Source: RYN-230 sp963770545 (GTDB lineage: Bacteria; Actinomycetota; Actinomycetes; Streptosporangiales; Streptosporangiaceae). Taken from it: a stretch of 64,000 bases of DNA. The stretch is taken from positions 62,001-126,000 of the forward strand of contig CAVYQF010000034.1 of the NCBI GenBank assembly GCA_963770545.1. The letters run 5' to 3'. Of this stretch, positions 46,431 to 54,711 are shown in pieces. Position numbers and translations under genes: made by a program. Position 1 is the stretch's first letter. Every line of letters begins with the position of its first letter. Below the pieces are notes generated by a model, which was not told the DNA's origin, ran no database searches, and was given only the letters and a program-made list of their open reading frames with translations.

Positions 46431-47966
46431 TTAGAGGCCCTCGTTGATGAGCCGGCCCTGCTCGTACTTGGCGGGCTTGTACTTCTTGAAGTAGAACGCC
46501 ACGCCCACGCCGATCAGCACGATGGCCAGGTCGATCGGGCCGAACCACTTCGCGTAGCTGTAGCCGCTGCCCAGGAAATCGATGTTGTCGAACAGCAGGT
46601 AGACCACGGCGGCCTGGGAGATCAGCGCCAGGGCGGGGGCCACCCGGGTCTTCCACCAGTGCACCTCGTCGTCGTGGTGCCGCTCGTAGTAGACCAGGAT
46701 GGCCAGCGAGACCAGGGCCTGCACCGACAGGATGATGATCACGCCCATCACCGCCATCAGCCCGTACAGCTGCAGGTAGGCCTGGGAGCTCGGGTCGTTG
46801 GTGCCGGTGAACACGGCGAACAGGATGATGATGAACGCCGCGATCAGCGTCTGGACCACCGACGCGATGTACGGGCTCTTGAACTTGGGGTGGGTCCGGC
46901 CCAGCGGCTTAGGCAGCAGCCCTTCCCGGCCGAGGGAGTACATGTACCGCGCGGTGGTGTTGTGGAACGCCATCCCGCAGGCGAACGACCCGGTGATGAT
47001 CAGGTAGCTCATGATCGAGGACACCCAGTGCCCGGCGTACTGGGTGGCCGGGGCCAGGTAGAAGTTCGCCGCGTTGCCCTGGGCCGCGGCGACGGCCGCG
47101 TGCGTGCTTGGGTAGCCGAACAGCGGCGCCCAGGACGTCAGCGCGTAGAAGACGCCCAGGCCGATGACCGAGATGTACAGCGCGCGGGGCACGATCCGCT
47201 TCGGCTCGCGGGACTCCTCGGCGTAGTTGGGGGCCATCTCGAACCCGACCCAGGACCAGAACGCGAAGAACAGCCCGATGCCGACCGAGCCGGCGGCCAG
47301 CTTCCCGGAGGCCGGGAACGACTTGAACGCGTTGGCCGGGTTGAGCGCGGCCCAGGGGGCGTGCCCCTTGCTGAACATGAAGATGTCGAAGATGACCAGG
47401 ATCGCGATCTCGCTGATCAGCCCGATGGCCAGCAGGGTGGAGGACAGCCGGACGTCGAAGAAGGTCAGCAGCGAGATCAGCACGACCATGCCCAACGCGA
47501 ACCAGGGCCACCCGATGTTGACCCCGAACGCGTTCACCTTGAGGTTCGCGAAGTACGCGAACCCGCCGGCCAGTGAGGCCTCGAACACCGAGTACGCCAC
47601 GACCGCCCCGTAGCCGGTGCCGATGCCGAGCTGGCGGCCGAGCCCGTGGCTGATGTAGGAGTAGAAGCCGCCCGCGCTGGTCTTCTTGCGGGTCATGGCC
47701 ACGTAGCCGACGGAGAACACGACCAGCACGATCGCGGCGAACATGAACGCGGCGGGCGCGCCGACACCCTGGCCGTACCCGACCATGATCGGGGTGTTGA
47801 ACAGCATCGCCGAGATCGGCGCGGACCCGGTCACGGTCAGGAAGAGGACCCCGCCCAGGCCGATCGCTCCCTTGCGCAGCTTCGGGACGTCGGACCTTTG
47901 GGAGATGTCGAGGGATTCCTCCATCCCCTCGAAACCGCCGACCCGTGGAAGCTCCGACTGTGCCAT
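46431..47966 (-). CDS. APC-superfamily amino acid/amine permease of the BMC locus
   Basis: 511 residues with 12 predicted membrane helices. The APC signature is near the N-terminus (GVLFLTVTGSAPISAMLFNTP), and EESREPKRIVPRA follows helix 6 as usual in the family. Genes for APC permeases are standard in RMM-type microcompartment loci, where they are expected to import the amino alcohol or aminoacetone. It is divergent from the operon start at 48305 across 338 bp that contains a CRP-like site and palindromes. The substrate is inferred from context only. Confidence 0.88.
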   Translation of the reverse strand: MAQSELPRVGGFEGMEESLDISQRSDVPKLRKGAIGLGGVLFLTVTGSAPISAMLFNTPIMVGYGQGVGAPAAFMFAAIVLVVFSVGYVAMTRKKTSAGGFYSYISHGLGRQLGIGTGYGAVVAYSVFEASLAGGFAYFANLKVNAFGVNIGWPWFALGMVVLISLLTFFDVRLSSTLLAIGLISEIAILVIFDIFMFSKGHAPWAALNPANAFKSFPASGKLAAGSVGIGLFFAFWSWVGFEMAPNYAEESREPKRIVPRALYISVIGLGVFYALTSWAPLFGYPSTHAAVAAAQGNAANFYLAPATQYAGHWVSSIMSYLIITGSFACGMAFHNTTARYMYSLGREGLLPKPLGRTHPKFKSPYIASVVQTLIAAFIIILFAVFTGTNDPSSQAYLQLYGLMAVMGVIIILSVQALVSLAILVYYERHHDDEVHWWKTRVAPALALISQAAVVYLLFDNIDFLGSGYSYAKWFGPIDLAIVLIGVGVAFYFKKYKPAKYEQGRLINEGL

Positions 47967-48036
47967 GAGTGCCCTCCCCAGAGGATCGCCCAGTTAGTGC
48001 GAGGTGGCCACGCCTGCGGCGCGGTGATGGATCGGC

Positions 48037-48066
48037 GGTGGTCAAACAGCGGGTGGTCAGACAGCG
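48037..48066. repeat. Two direct copies of a 15-bp unit in the divergent BMC promoter
   Basis: GGTGGTCARACAGCG occurs twice in tandem (48037-48051 and 48052-48066), followed by a partial copy. It may bind a regulator or may be a minisatellite. Confidence 0.5.
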
Positions 48067-48103
48067 GGTGTCAAGCCAGGGTCAAACGGTTCAAGCACGC
48101 CTT

Positions 48104-48119
48104 TGTGGTACAGATCACA
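48104..48119. promoter_or_regulatory. CRP/GlxR-like binding site
   Basis: TGTGGTACAGATCACA matches the CRP consensus TGTGA-N6-TCACA with one mismatch. It lies 138 bp from the permease start and 186 bp from the aminotransferase start. It suggests carbon-source control by a cAMP receptor family protein. Confidence 0.5.
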
Positions 48120-48193
48120 GCGCGGACGGTATCAGCAGGTGGGGATCATGACAAGAGTTATGGTTCATGAAATATGGACTTAATCTTGACCTC

Positions 48194-48237
48194 TTGACAG
48201 GTAAAGGTCAGAAGCGTACGTATTTGGTCAGACCAAA
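48194..48237 (+). promoter_or_regulatory. Candidate promoter and palindromic operator of the BMC operon
   Basis: TTGACA at 48194-48199 is a good -35. A perfect 15-bp palindrome TTTGGTCAGACCAAA (48223-48237) sits where the -10/start site would lie. The overlap suggests a repressor, and the operon encodes a GntR regulator. The ATG of the first gene is 67 bp further on. Confidence 0.55.
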
Positions 48238-48304
48238 GTAGACCGGAACGGCAGTTGTCCGGACTGAAAGACACCAGAGCGGCACCCGGGAGCCCGGAGG
48301 TGAC

Positions 48305-49585
48305 ATGGCCGAAGAGCTGATCGCCTTCCCGTCCAAGGCCGAAATGCTCGCCCGGTCCAGGCAGTTCTGGAACCCGGACAAGACCCAGTTCTGGACCGAC
48401 TCCGGCGTCCCGCTGGTCATCGACCGGCGCGAGGGCTACTTCATCTACGACGTCTCGGGCAAGCGCCTGATCGACGTGCACCTCAACGGGGGCACCTACA
48501 ACCTGGGCCACCGCAACCCCGAGGTCACCGCGGCGGTCAGCGCGGCCATGCAGCGGTTCGACATCGGCAACCACCACTTCCCTTCGCTGGCCCGCACGGC
48601 GCTCGCCGAGGCGCTGATCAGCACCGCACCGCCCGGCCTGGGCAAGGTGGTGTTCGGCAGCGGCGGCGGCGAAGCCATCGACATCGCGCTGAAGACCGCC
48701 CGGCACGCGACCAAGAAACGGCGGATCGTCTCGGTGGCCAAGGCCTACCACGGGCATACCGGCCTGGCCGTCGCGACCGGCGACGAGCGGTTCGCGACCC
48801 TGTTCCTGGCCGACCGGCCGGACGAGTTCACTCATGTCCCGTTCAACGACCTGGCCGCGATGGAGGACGGGCTGCGGGGGCGCGACGTCGCCGCGGTGAT
48901 CATGGAGACGATCCCGGCCACCTACGGCTTCCCGCTGCCCGCGCCGGGCTACCTGGAAGGCACCAAATCGCTCTGCGAACGGTACGGCGCCCTGTACATC
49001 GCCGACGAGGTACAGACCGGGCTGATGCGCACCGGCGAGCTATGGGCGATCACCAAGCACGGCATCGCCCCGGACATCCTGGTCACCGGGAAGGGCATCT
49101 CCGGCGGGATGTACCCGATCAGCGCGGTCCTGGTCAGCGACGCGGCGGCGGGCTGGCTCAGCGAGGACGGCTTCGCGCACATGTCCACGTTCGGCGGGGC
49201 CGAACTTGGCTGCATCGCGGCGCTGAAGACCCTGGAGATCACCTGCCGGCCCGAGGTCAGGTCCATGGTCTTCTACATCGCCGACCTGATCGGCCGCGGG
49301 CTGCGCCGGATCCAGTTGGCCTACCCGGACTGGTTCGCCGGCATCCGTCAGGACGGCCTGGTCATGGGCCTGGAGTTCGACCACCCGCAGGGCGCCAAGT
49401 TCGTCATGAAGCGGCTCTACGAACACGGGGTGTGGGCGATCTTCTCCACCCTCGACCCGCGCGTTCTGCAGTTCAAGCCGGGCCTGCTGCTCACCCCGGA
49501 CCTGTGCGCGGAACTGCTCGACCGGGTCGAGGTGGCCATCGCCGAGGCCCGCAGCGACGCGGCGAGCGGAAGGCGGGTCCGATGA
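48305..49585 (+). CDS. Class III PLP aminotransferase-like phospho-lyase (BMC enzyme)
   Basis: 426 residues, fold-type I PLP enzyme. Cofactor residues are visible: GSGGGEAIDIALK (about 118-130), Asp in IADEVQTG (about 232-239), and the Schiff-base Lys in VTGKGISGG (Lys263). In RMM loci this family is proposed to cleave 1-amino-2-propanol O-phosphate to propionaldehyde, phosphate and ammonia, rather than to transaminate. Presence of the kinase gene in the same operon fits that step. GGAGG lies 8 bp before the ATG. It overlaps the next gene by 4 bp. No obvious encapsulation helix is visible at either end. Confidence 0.85.
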   Translation: MAEELIAFPSKAEMLARSRQFWNPDKTQFWTDSGVPLVIDRREGYFIYDVSGKRLIDVHLNGGTYNLGHRNPEVTAAVSAAMQRFDIGNHHFPSLARTALAEALISTAPPGLGKVVFGSGGGEAIDIALKTARHATKKRRIVSVAKAYHGHTGLAVATGDERFATLFLADRPDEFTHVPFNDLAAMEDGLRGRDVAAVIMETIPATYGFPLPAPGYLEGTKSLCERYGALYIADEVQTGLMRTGELWAITKHGIAPDILVTGKGISGGMYPISAVLVSDAAAGWLSEDGFAHMSTFGGAELGCIAALKTLEITCRPEVRSMVFYIADLIGRGLRRIQLAYPDWFAGIRQDGLVMGLEFDHPQGAKFVMKRLYEHGVWAIFSTLDPRVLQFKPGLLLTPDLCAELLDRVEVAIAEARSDAASGRRVR

Positions 49586-51225
49586 CCGAAGCCGCAGTCC
49601 CGGACATGGACCAGCCCATCTCCGTGGACCTGCTCACCGACCCGGCGGGGGTGCCGCGGGCCCGGGCCATGCTGCAGCGGGCGCAGTGGGCCGCGTCCGC
49701 GTTCGCCCGCTACGACCGGGCCGCGGTGGACCGGATCGTCCACGCCGCCGCGGCGGCAGGTGCGGCGAAGGCCCGCGAGTACGCCGACTGGGCGGTCCGC
49801 GAGACCGGGTTCGGCGTGGCCGAGCACAAGGTCATCAAGAACCTGGCCAACAGCACCGGGCTGATCGAGGCCTACGCCGGCCACGACTACGTGACCCCCC
49901 GGGTCGATCCAGCCGCCCGGATGGTCGAGATCCCGCGCCCGGCCGGGGTGGTGCTCGCGCTGACCCCGTCGACCAACCCCGTCGCCACCGTGTTCGTCAA
50001 GTCGCTGCTCGCCCTCATGACCCGCAACGCCGTGGTGGTCAGCCCGCACCCGCTGGCCCGGGAATGCTCCGCCGACGCGGCCCGCACGCTGGCCGAGGCC
50101 GCGGTGGCGGCGGGCGCGCCGGACGGCGTCATCCAGGTCGTGGACGAGCCGTCGGTGCCGCTGATCAACGCGCTGATGGCGGACGAGCGGACCAGTGTGA
50201 TCGTGGCGACCGGCGGCACCGGCGTGGTCCGGGCCGCCTACAGCTCCGGGACGCCTGCCATCGGGGTGGGGCCGGGCAACGTGCCGGTTTTCGTTGCGGA
50301 CGATGCGGACCTGCCGGAAGCTGCCCAGCGGATCGTGGACAGCAAGAGCTTCGACAACTCGATCCTGTGCACCAACGAGTCGGTGCTGATCGTGACCGAG
50401 GCGGCGGCCGGGGCGCTGCTGCGCCATCTGCAGCGCGCAGGCGCGTACCTGCTCCCGCCGGACGAGCGGGACCAGGTCCGCGACCTGGTGTTCCCCGGCG
50501 GGCACTTCGACAGCCGGTTCGTCGGGAAGGACGCGACAGCGATCGCCGCCCAGGCCGGCCTGCGGGTGCCGGGCACGACCCGGGTGCTCCTGGCCCCCTT
50601 CCCCCTGGTCGTGCCCGAGGAGCCGCTGGCCCGCGAGAAGCTCTGCCCGGTTCTCGGCCTGACCCAGGTGGGCAGCGTGCGGCACGGCATCGACGCCGCG
50701 CGGGCGGTGCTCCGGCTCGGCGGCCGGGGCCACTCGGCCGCCATCCACGCGGCCGACCCGGCGACGATCATGGCCTACGGGGCCGCGCTCGAGGTGCTCC
50801 GCATCGTGGTCAACACCGGATCCAGTCTCGGCAGCGCCGGCGTGGGCACCGGGCTCGCGCCGTCCATGACCATTGGGACGGGGTTCTTCGGGCGCTCGTC
50901 CGTCGGTGAGAACCTGCAGCCGAAGCACCTCGTGCAATGGACCCGATTGGCCTATAACGAAGACCCGGCCGTGGGTTTCGCCGACTTCACGGGACTCGTG
51001 CCTTGGGAGGCGCCTGCCGGCGCCGTGCCTGCGTATCCGGTGGCCTCTAACTTGCGTGACGGGCGGTCCGGGGCGGGGCCCTCTCGCCCGGCCCACCAAA
51101 CGCCGGGAGAGAGGGCCCGCGCCTCGGCCCTGGGTGCCGACCCCGAAATGGACGTGCTGCGGGCGGAGATCAGGCGGGTCGTCCTGGAGGAGTTGCGGGG
51201 GATCATGGGGGATGGGCGTGGCTGA
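49582..51225 (+). CDS. CoA-acylating aldehyde dehydrogenase with C-terminal encapsulation helix
   Basis: 547 residues, EutE/AdhE-type aldehyde dehydrogenase that converts an aldehyde plus CoA and NAD+ to acyl-CoA. The catalytic Cys263 is in SILCTNES, Asn132 in PSTNPVAT, and GVGPGNVP is the conserved loop. After a low-complexity linker (residues about 490-519) the last 28 residues (DPEMDVLRAEIRRVVLEELR) form an amphipathic helix of the kind that targets enzymes into BMC shells. This is the common end point of the aldehyde-producing branches. It overlaps neighbours on both sides (ATGA; 14 bp into the shell gene). Confidence 0.9.
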   Translation: MTEAAVPDMDQPISVDLLTDPAGVPRARAMLQRAQWAASAFARYDRAAVDRIVHAAAAAGAAKAREYADWAVRETGFGVAEHKVIKNLANSTGLIEAYAGHDYVTPRVDPAARMVEIPRPAGVVLALTPSTNPVATVFVKSLLALMTRNAVVVSPHPLARECSADAARTLAEAAVAAGAPDGVIQVVDEPSVPLINALMADERTSVIVATGGTGVVRAAYSSGTPAIGVGPGNVPVFVADDADLPEAAQRIVDSKSFDNSILCTNESVLIVTEAAAGALLRHLQRAGAYLLPPDERDQVRDLVFPGGHFDSRFVGKDATAIAAQAGLRVPGTTRVLLAPFPLVVPEEPLAREKLCPVLGLTQVGSVRHGIDAARAVLRLGGRGHSAAIHAADPATIMAYGAALEVLRIVVNTGSSLGSAGVGTGLAPSMTIGTGFFGRSSVGENLQPKHLVQWTRLAYNEDPAVGFADFTGLVPWEAPAGAVPAYPVASNLRDGRSGAGPSRPAHQTPGERARASALGADPEMDVLRAEIRRVVLEELRGIMGDGRG

Positions 51226-51832
51226 CCTGCGGTCATTCATCTTTCTTGATCGGCTGCAGCCGCAGACGATGTGCTACCTCGGGTCGTGGATCCGGGGGAG
51301 CCTGCCCCGGAGTAACGATGCGGCGATCGTGGTGGAGGTCGCGCCGGGGCTGGATATCGAGCCGCTGACCGATGTGGCGCTGAAGTACGCGGGAGTGCGG
51401 GCCGGGATCCTCGTGGTGGAGCGGCACTTCGGATACCTGGAGGTGCACGGGAGCACGGACGAGGTGCGGGCGGCCGGGTCGGCGGTGCTGGACGCGCTGG
51501 GGGCGTCGGAGCGGGACGCGTCGGTGCCGGAGGTGCTGGCCTCGAAGATCGTCACGATGATCGACCCGCAGCACGCGTTCCTGATCAACCGGAACAAGAT
51601 CGGCTCGATGGTGCTGGCCGGGGAATCGCTGTTCGTGCTGGAGATGCAGCCCGCCTCGTACGCGATCCTCGCGGTCAACGAGGCCGAGAAGGCGGCCCGG
51701 ATCAAGGTCGTGGACTACCGGATGATCGGCGCGACGGGCCGGGTGTACCTGTCCGGGTCCGAGGCGGATGTCCGGCAGGCCGCCGACGCGGCCGAGCACG
51801 CCCTGCTGAGCAGGGCGGGTACGAGAGCATGA
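51212..51832 (+). CDS. BMC-T tandem shell protein (first copy)
   Basis: 206 residues with two BMC domains (about 12-95 and 105-200). A YLGSW motif replaces the usual pore-side segment of domain 1, and domain 2 has IVTMIDPQHAFLINRNKIGSM. Tandem shell proteins form trimers that look like hexamers and may carry large gated pores. It resembles the second BMC-T at 52929 across its length, so the two are paralogues. It may start at ATG 51212 or at GTG 51218, both inside the aldehyde dehydrogenase end. Confidence 0.88.
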   Translation: MGVADLRSFIFLDRLQPQTMCYLGSWIRGSLPRSNDAAIVVEVAPGLDIEPLTDVALKYAGVRAGILVVERHFGYLEVHGSTDEVRAAGSAVLDALGASERDASVPEVLASKIVTMIDPQHAFLINRNKIGSMVLAGESLFVLEMQPASYAILAVNEAEKAARIKVVDYRMIGATGRVYLSGSEADVRQAADAAEHALLSRAGTRA

Positions 51833-52383
51833 CCGCCGGCCTGGACCCCGAGACGTTGCGCGCCCTGGTCCGCGAGGCGCTGGCGGATCTACTGCCTGCG
51901 GGCACGGGTGCCGATGGTCCTGCGCCGGTTCAGCCGGCCCCGGCCGGCTTCCAGCCGGTGCCATCGGCTCCGGCCAGCCCTCCGTCGGCGCAGCCGGCTC
52001 CAGCTAACACTGCGCCGGCGCAGGACGGGGCGGCGTACACGGTGCGGGACGGGGTCGCCGAGGTGGAAACCGTGAGCGTGCGGACGGACCGCGAACTCGC
52101 CGCGTTCGTGACCCGGCTGCTGCACCTGGTCGAGAACCCGCGCCGCCGCGACGACCTGCGCAGCGGCCGGCTCCGGTTCCGCCTGGCCCCCGGCGGGGCC
52201 GCGGGCGCGCCGGCGTCCGCGCGGCCGACCCGCCGCATCGACCAGGGCGCGGTCACCGAGGCCGCGGTCCGCGACGCGGCCCGGGCTGGGGCCCGGCTGG
52301 TGCTGGGGCCGCGCGCGGTGCTTACGCCGCTGGCCCGCGACCGGGCCCGGGCGGCCGGGGTCGAGATCGAGAAGGAGCGCTGA
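51829..52383 (+). CDS. BMC accessory protein with N-terminal helix and Pro/Ala linker
   Basis: 184 residues in three parts: an amphipathic helix (DPETLRALVREALADLLP) like an encapsulation peptide, a Pro/Ala linker (about 28-70), and a C-terminal domain ending in TEAAVRDAARAGARLVLGPR then AVLTPLARDRARAAGVEIE. That final motif recurs at the ends of several BMC-associated proteins of unknown role. It lies between shell genes, overlapping both by a few bases (ATGA at 51829). It may anchor cargo or help shell assembly. Confidence 0.65.
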   Translation: MTAGLDPETLRALVREALADLLPAGTGADGPAPVQPAPAGFQPVPSAPASPPSAQPAPANTAPAQDGAAYTVRDGVAEVETVSVRTDRELAAFVTRLLHLVENPRRRDDLRSGRLRFRLAPGGAAGAPASARPTRRIDQGAVTEAAVRDAARAGARLVLGPRAVLTPLARDRARAAGVEIEKER

Positions 52384-52640
52384 TGGTAACCGCGACGGTG
52401 GTGGGAAACGTCTGGGCCACCCGCCGGCTGGCCGAGATCCCCAAGGGCGCGTTCCTGGAGGTGGAGGCCGACGGCAGTGGCCAGCGCTTCGTGGCCTTCG
52501 ACGTTCTGGGCAGCGGGGTCGGGGAACGGGTGCTGGTCGTCCAGGGATCGGTCGCCGCGGCCTGGTTCCCGGGCGAGCCGCCGCCGGTGGACGCCCTGAT
52601 CATCGGCTCCGTAGACCCAGGCAGTAGTACAGCCGAGTAA
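52383..52640 (+). CDS. BMC-P pentameric vertex shell protein (EutN/CcmL family)
   Basis: 85 residues with the EutN/CcmL beta-barrel: VTATVVGNVWATRRLAEIPKG, VAFDVLGSGVGERVLVVQGS and ALIIGSVD. Such pentamers cap the shell vertices, so a closed compartment is expected. It overlaps the accessory gene stop by one base and is followed 10 bp later by the BMC-H gene. Confidence 0.92.
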   Translation: MVTATVVGNVWATRRLAEIPKGAFLEVEADGSGQRFVAFDVLGSGVGERVLVVQGSVAAAWFPGEPPPVDALIIGSVDPGSSTAE

Positions 52641-52650
52641 GGAGAGACAA

Positions 52651-52932
52651 GTGGCGGACAACGCGATCGGGATGATCGAGACGAAGGGCTACGTGGCCGC
52701 GCTGGCGGCCGCGGACGCCATGGTCAAGGCGGCCAACGTGGCCATCGTCGGCCGTGAGCAAGTCGGTGACGGCCTCGTGTCGGTCATCATCGTCGGCGAC
52801 GTCGGCGCGGTGAAGGCCGCCACCGAGGCGGGCGCCGAGACGGCCAGCACCGTGGGCGAGCTCATCTCGGTGCACGTGATCCCGCGGCCACACGCGGAAC
52901 TCGGCAGGCACTTCGCCATCCGCGGCGAGTGA
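52651..52932 (+). CDS. BMC-H hexameric shell protein with Asp pore residue
   Basis: 93 residues, canonical Pfam00936 domain (AIGMIETKGYVAALAAADAMVKAANV, GDVGAVKAATEAGA, HVIPRP). The pore loop reads QVGDGLV where PduA has KIGSGLV, so Asp40 would line the central pore six times. An acidic pore would favour cationic metabolites such as aminoacetone or 1-amino-2-propanol over neutral diols; this is inference. Starts with GTG after GGAGAG. It is the only BMC-H gene in the locus. Confidence 0.92.
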   Translation: MADNAIGMIETKGYVAALAAADAMVKAANVAIVGREQVGDGLVSVIIVGDVGAVKAATEAGAETASTVGELISVHVIPRPHAELGRHFAIRGE

Positions 52933-53651
52933 ACGCGGCGGGCCGGGCGGCGCTGGGCGGCACGGCGGCGGCGCTGGGGGGGACGGCGGCGGCGCCGGGC
53001 GGCACGGCGGGAGCGCCTCTCGCCGAGCTGCGGGTCCACCTGCTGGTCCGGGACCTGCAGCGGCAGTTTGCGGCGTACCTGGGCACCCCCACCCGGGCCC
53101 GCGGCTACCCGCCGGCGGCGGGTGAGCATTCGCTGATCGTCGAGGTGGCCCCGGCGCTGGCCATCGAGCGGGTCACCGATCTGGCGTTGCGCGCGGTGCC
53201 GGCCGTGGAGCCCGGCATCCTGTTCGTCGAGCGCCAGTTCGGCGTGCTCGAGGTACACGGGCCCGGCCTGGCCGACGTGGAACGGGCCGGGCAGGCGATC
53301 CTGGACGGGCTCAACGCCAGCGCGGCGGACCAGTTGCGGCCGCGAATACTGTTCTGCGACGTGATCGAGGACATCACCGACCGGCAGGCAATCATCATCA
53401 ACCGCAACCGTGGCGGTTCAATGATCATCCCGGGGGAGACGCTGCTGGTCTGTGAGGTAACCCCGGCGCTGTTCGCGGCCCTGGCGGCCAACGAGGCGGA
53501 AAGGACGGCGCCCGGGGTGACCCTGGTGGACGTGGCCATGATCGGGGTGGCTGGGCGGATCTACCTGAGCGGGCCCCGCGAGGAGATCCTGCGGGCCCGC
53601 GACGAGATCGTCGCGGTGCTGGGCGGGATCGAGGGCCGGGCCGATGACTGA
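52929..53651 (+). CDS. BMC-T tandem shell protein (second copy) with repeat-rich N-terminus
   Basis: 240 residues. Two BMC domains (about 32-130 and 135-235), related to the first BMC-T; domain 1 has the YLGTP motif and domain 2 has ITDRQAIIINRNRGGSMIIP. The first about 28 residues are Gly/Thr/Ala repeats that are not part of the fold. GTG start overlaps the BMC-H stop. With the other BMC-T, BMC-H and BMC-P genes it gives the four-gene shell set of RMM loci. Confidence 0.87.
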   Translation: MNAAGRAALGGTAAALGGTAAAPGGTAGAPLAELRVHLLVRDLQRQFAAYLGTPTRARGYPPAAGEHSLIVEVAPALAIERVTDLALRAVPAVEPGILFVERQFGVLEVHGPGLADVERAGQAILDGLNASAADQLRPRILFCDVIEDITDRQAIIINRNRGGSMIIPGETLLVCEVTPALFAALAANEAERTAPGVTLVDVAMIGVAGRIYLSGPREEILRARDEIVAVLGGIEGRADD

Positions 53652-54693
53652 GCCCGGGACAGCAGGTGGGGCCGGGCCGGTGACTGAGCCCGGAGCGGGC
53701 GGGCACGACCTGTCGGCCGGCGGTGACGTGCTGGCCCGGATCACCCGGTTCGCCGAGCACGCAGCGCGGGCCGGCGGCTGCGCTCCCGGCACCACCGTGC
53801 AGCTGCTCAACGTGTCGGAGAACGCGACCTACCTGGTCCAGGACCCGGATGAGGGACCCTCCGTGCTGCGGGTGCACCGGCTCGGGTACCACACCACGGC
53901 CGAGATCGAATCCGAGCTGGCCTGGATGGACGCGCTCCGGGCCGAGGCGGGGGTACGCACCCCGCAGGTCCGCCCGGCGCCCGGCGGCGGCCGGGTCATG
54001 ACCATGGCCGACGAGACGGGCCAGCAGCGGCACTGCGTCCGGTTCGAGTTCCTGGCCGGGGACGAGCCCGCCGACGACGATGCCGCGCACTTCGCCGAGC
54101 TGGGCGAGATCACCGCGCGGATGCACCAGCACGCCCGGCAGTGGCAGCGGCCCCCCTGGTTCACCCGGTTCCACTGGGACTACGCCGCGGCGTTCGGCGC
54201 GGGCGCCCGGTGGGGGCGATGGCAGGACGGGATTGGCGTCGGGCCGGCCGAGAGCATGGTGCTGGGCCGGCTGGACGGCGTGCTCCGGGACCGGCTGGCC
54301 GCGTTCGGCACCAGCCCGGAGCGGTACGGGCTGGTGCACGCGGACACCAGGCTGGCCAACCTCCTCGTGGATGGCGGCCGGGTCAGCGTTATCGACTTCG
54401 ATGACTCCGGCTTCAGCTGGTACCTGTACGACGTGGGCACCTCGGTGAGCTTCTTCGAGCACCAGCCGCACGTGCCGGAACTGGTGGACAGCTGGCTGTC
54501 GGGCTACCGCCGCGTCGTCAACCTGCCGCCGGAGGACGAGGTGGAGATCTGGACCTTCATCATGTTCCGGCGGCTGCTGCTGGTCGCGTGGATCGGCTCG
54601 CATCAAGGGGCTGACATCGCCCGTGAGCTGGGCGCCTCCTATACCCAGGACAGCTGCACCCTGGCTGAGCGTTATCTCAGCCGTCAGGGCTAG
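53644..54693 (+). CDS. APH-fold amino-alcohol kinase
   Basis: 349 residues, aminoglycoside phosphotransferase superfamily. Catalytic Asp234 in VHADTRLANLL with Asn239, and metal-binding Asp251 in VIDFDDSG. A related RMM enzyme of Mycobacterium smegmatis is characterised as an (S)-1-amino-2-propanol kinase, so this step is likely: 1-amino-2-propanol to its O-phosphate, the substrate of the lyase at 48305. The first 20 residues contain a short TEPG repeat. It overlaps the BMC-T gene by 8 bp. Confidence 0.87.
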   Translation: MTEPGTAGGAGPVTEPGAGGHDLSAGGDVLARITRFAEHAARAGGCAPGTTVQLLNVSENATYLVQDPDEGPSVLRVHRLGYHTTAEIESELAWMDALRAEAGVRTPQVRPAPGGGRVMTMADETGQQRHCVRFEFLAGDEPADDDAAHFAELGEITARMHQHARQWQRPPWFTRFHWDYAAAFGAGARWGRWQDGIGVGPAESMVLGRLDGVLRDRLAAFGTSPERYGLVHADTRLANLLVDGGRVSVIDFDDSGFSWYLYDVGTSVSFFEHQPHVPELVDSWLSGYRRVVNLPPEDEVEIWTFIMFRRLLLVAWIGSHQGADIARELGASYTQDSCTLAERYLSRQG

Positions 54694-54711
54694 CACAGAA
54701 GGGATGCTTAC

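Noticed and set aside
46909..48045. Alternative minus-strand frame over the permease
   Set aside because: Arg/Gly-rich shadow frame of the permease gene with no domains.
48305..49585. Ordinary transaminase role for the class III PLP enzyme
   Set aside because: Not excluded biochemically, but the kinase, SDR and shell genes match the RMM gene set, where a phospho-lyase role is proposed.
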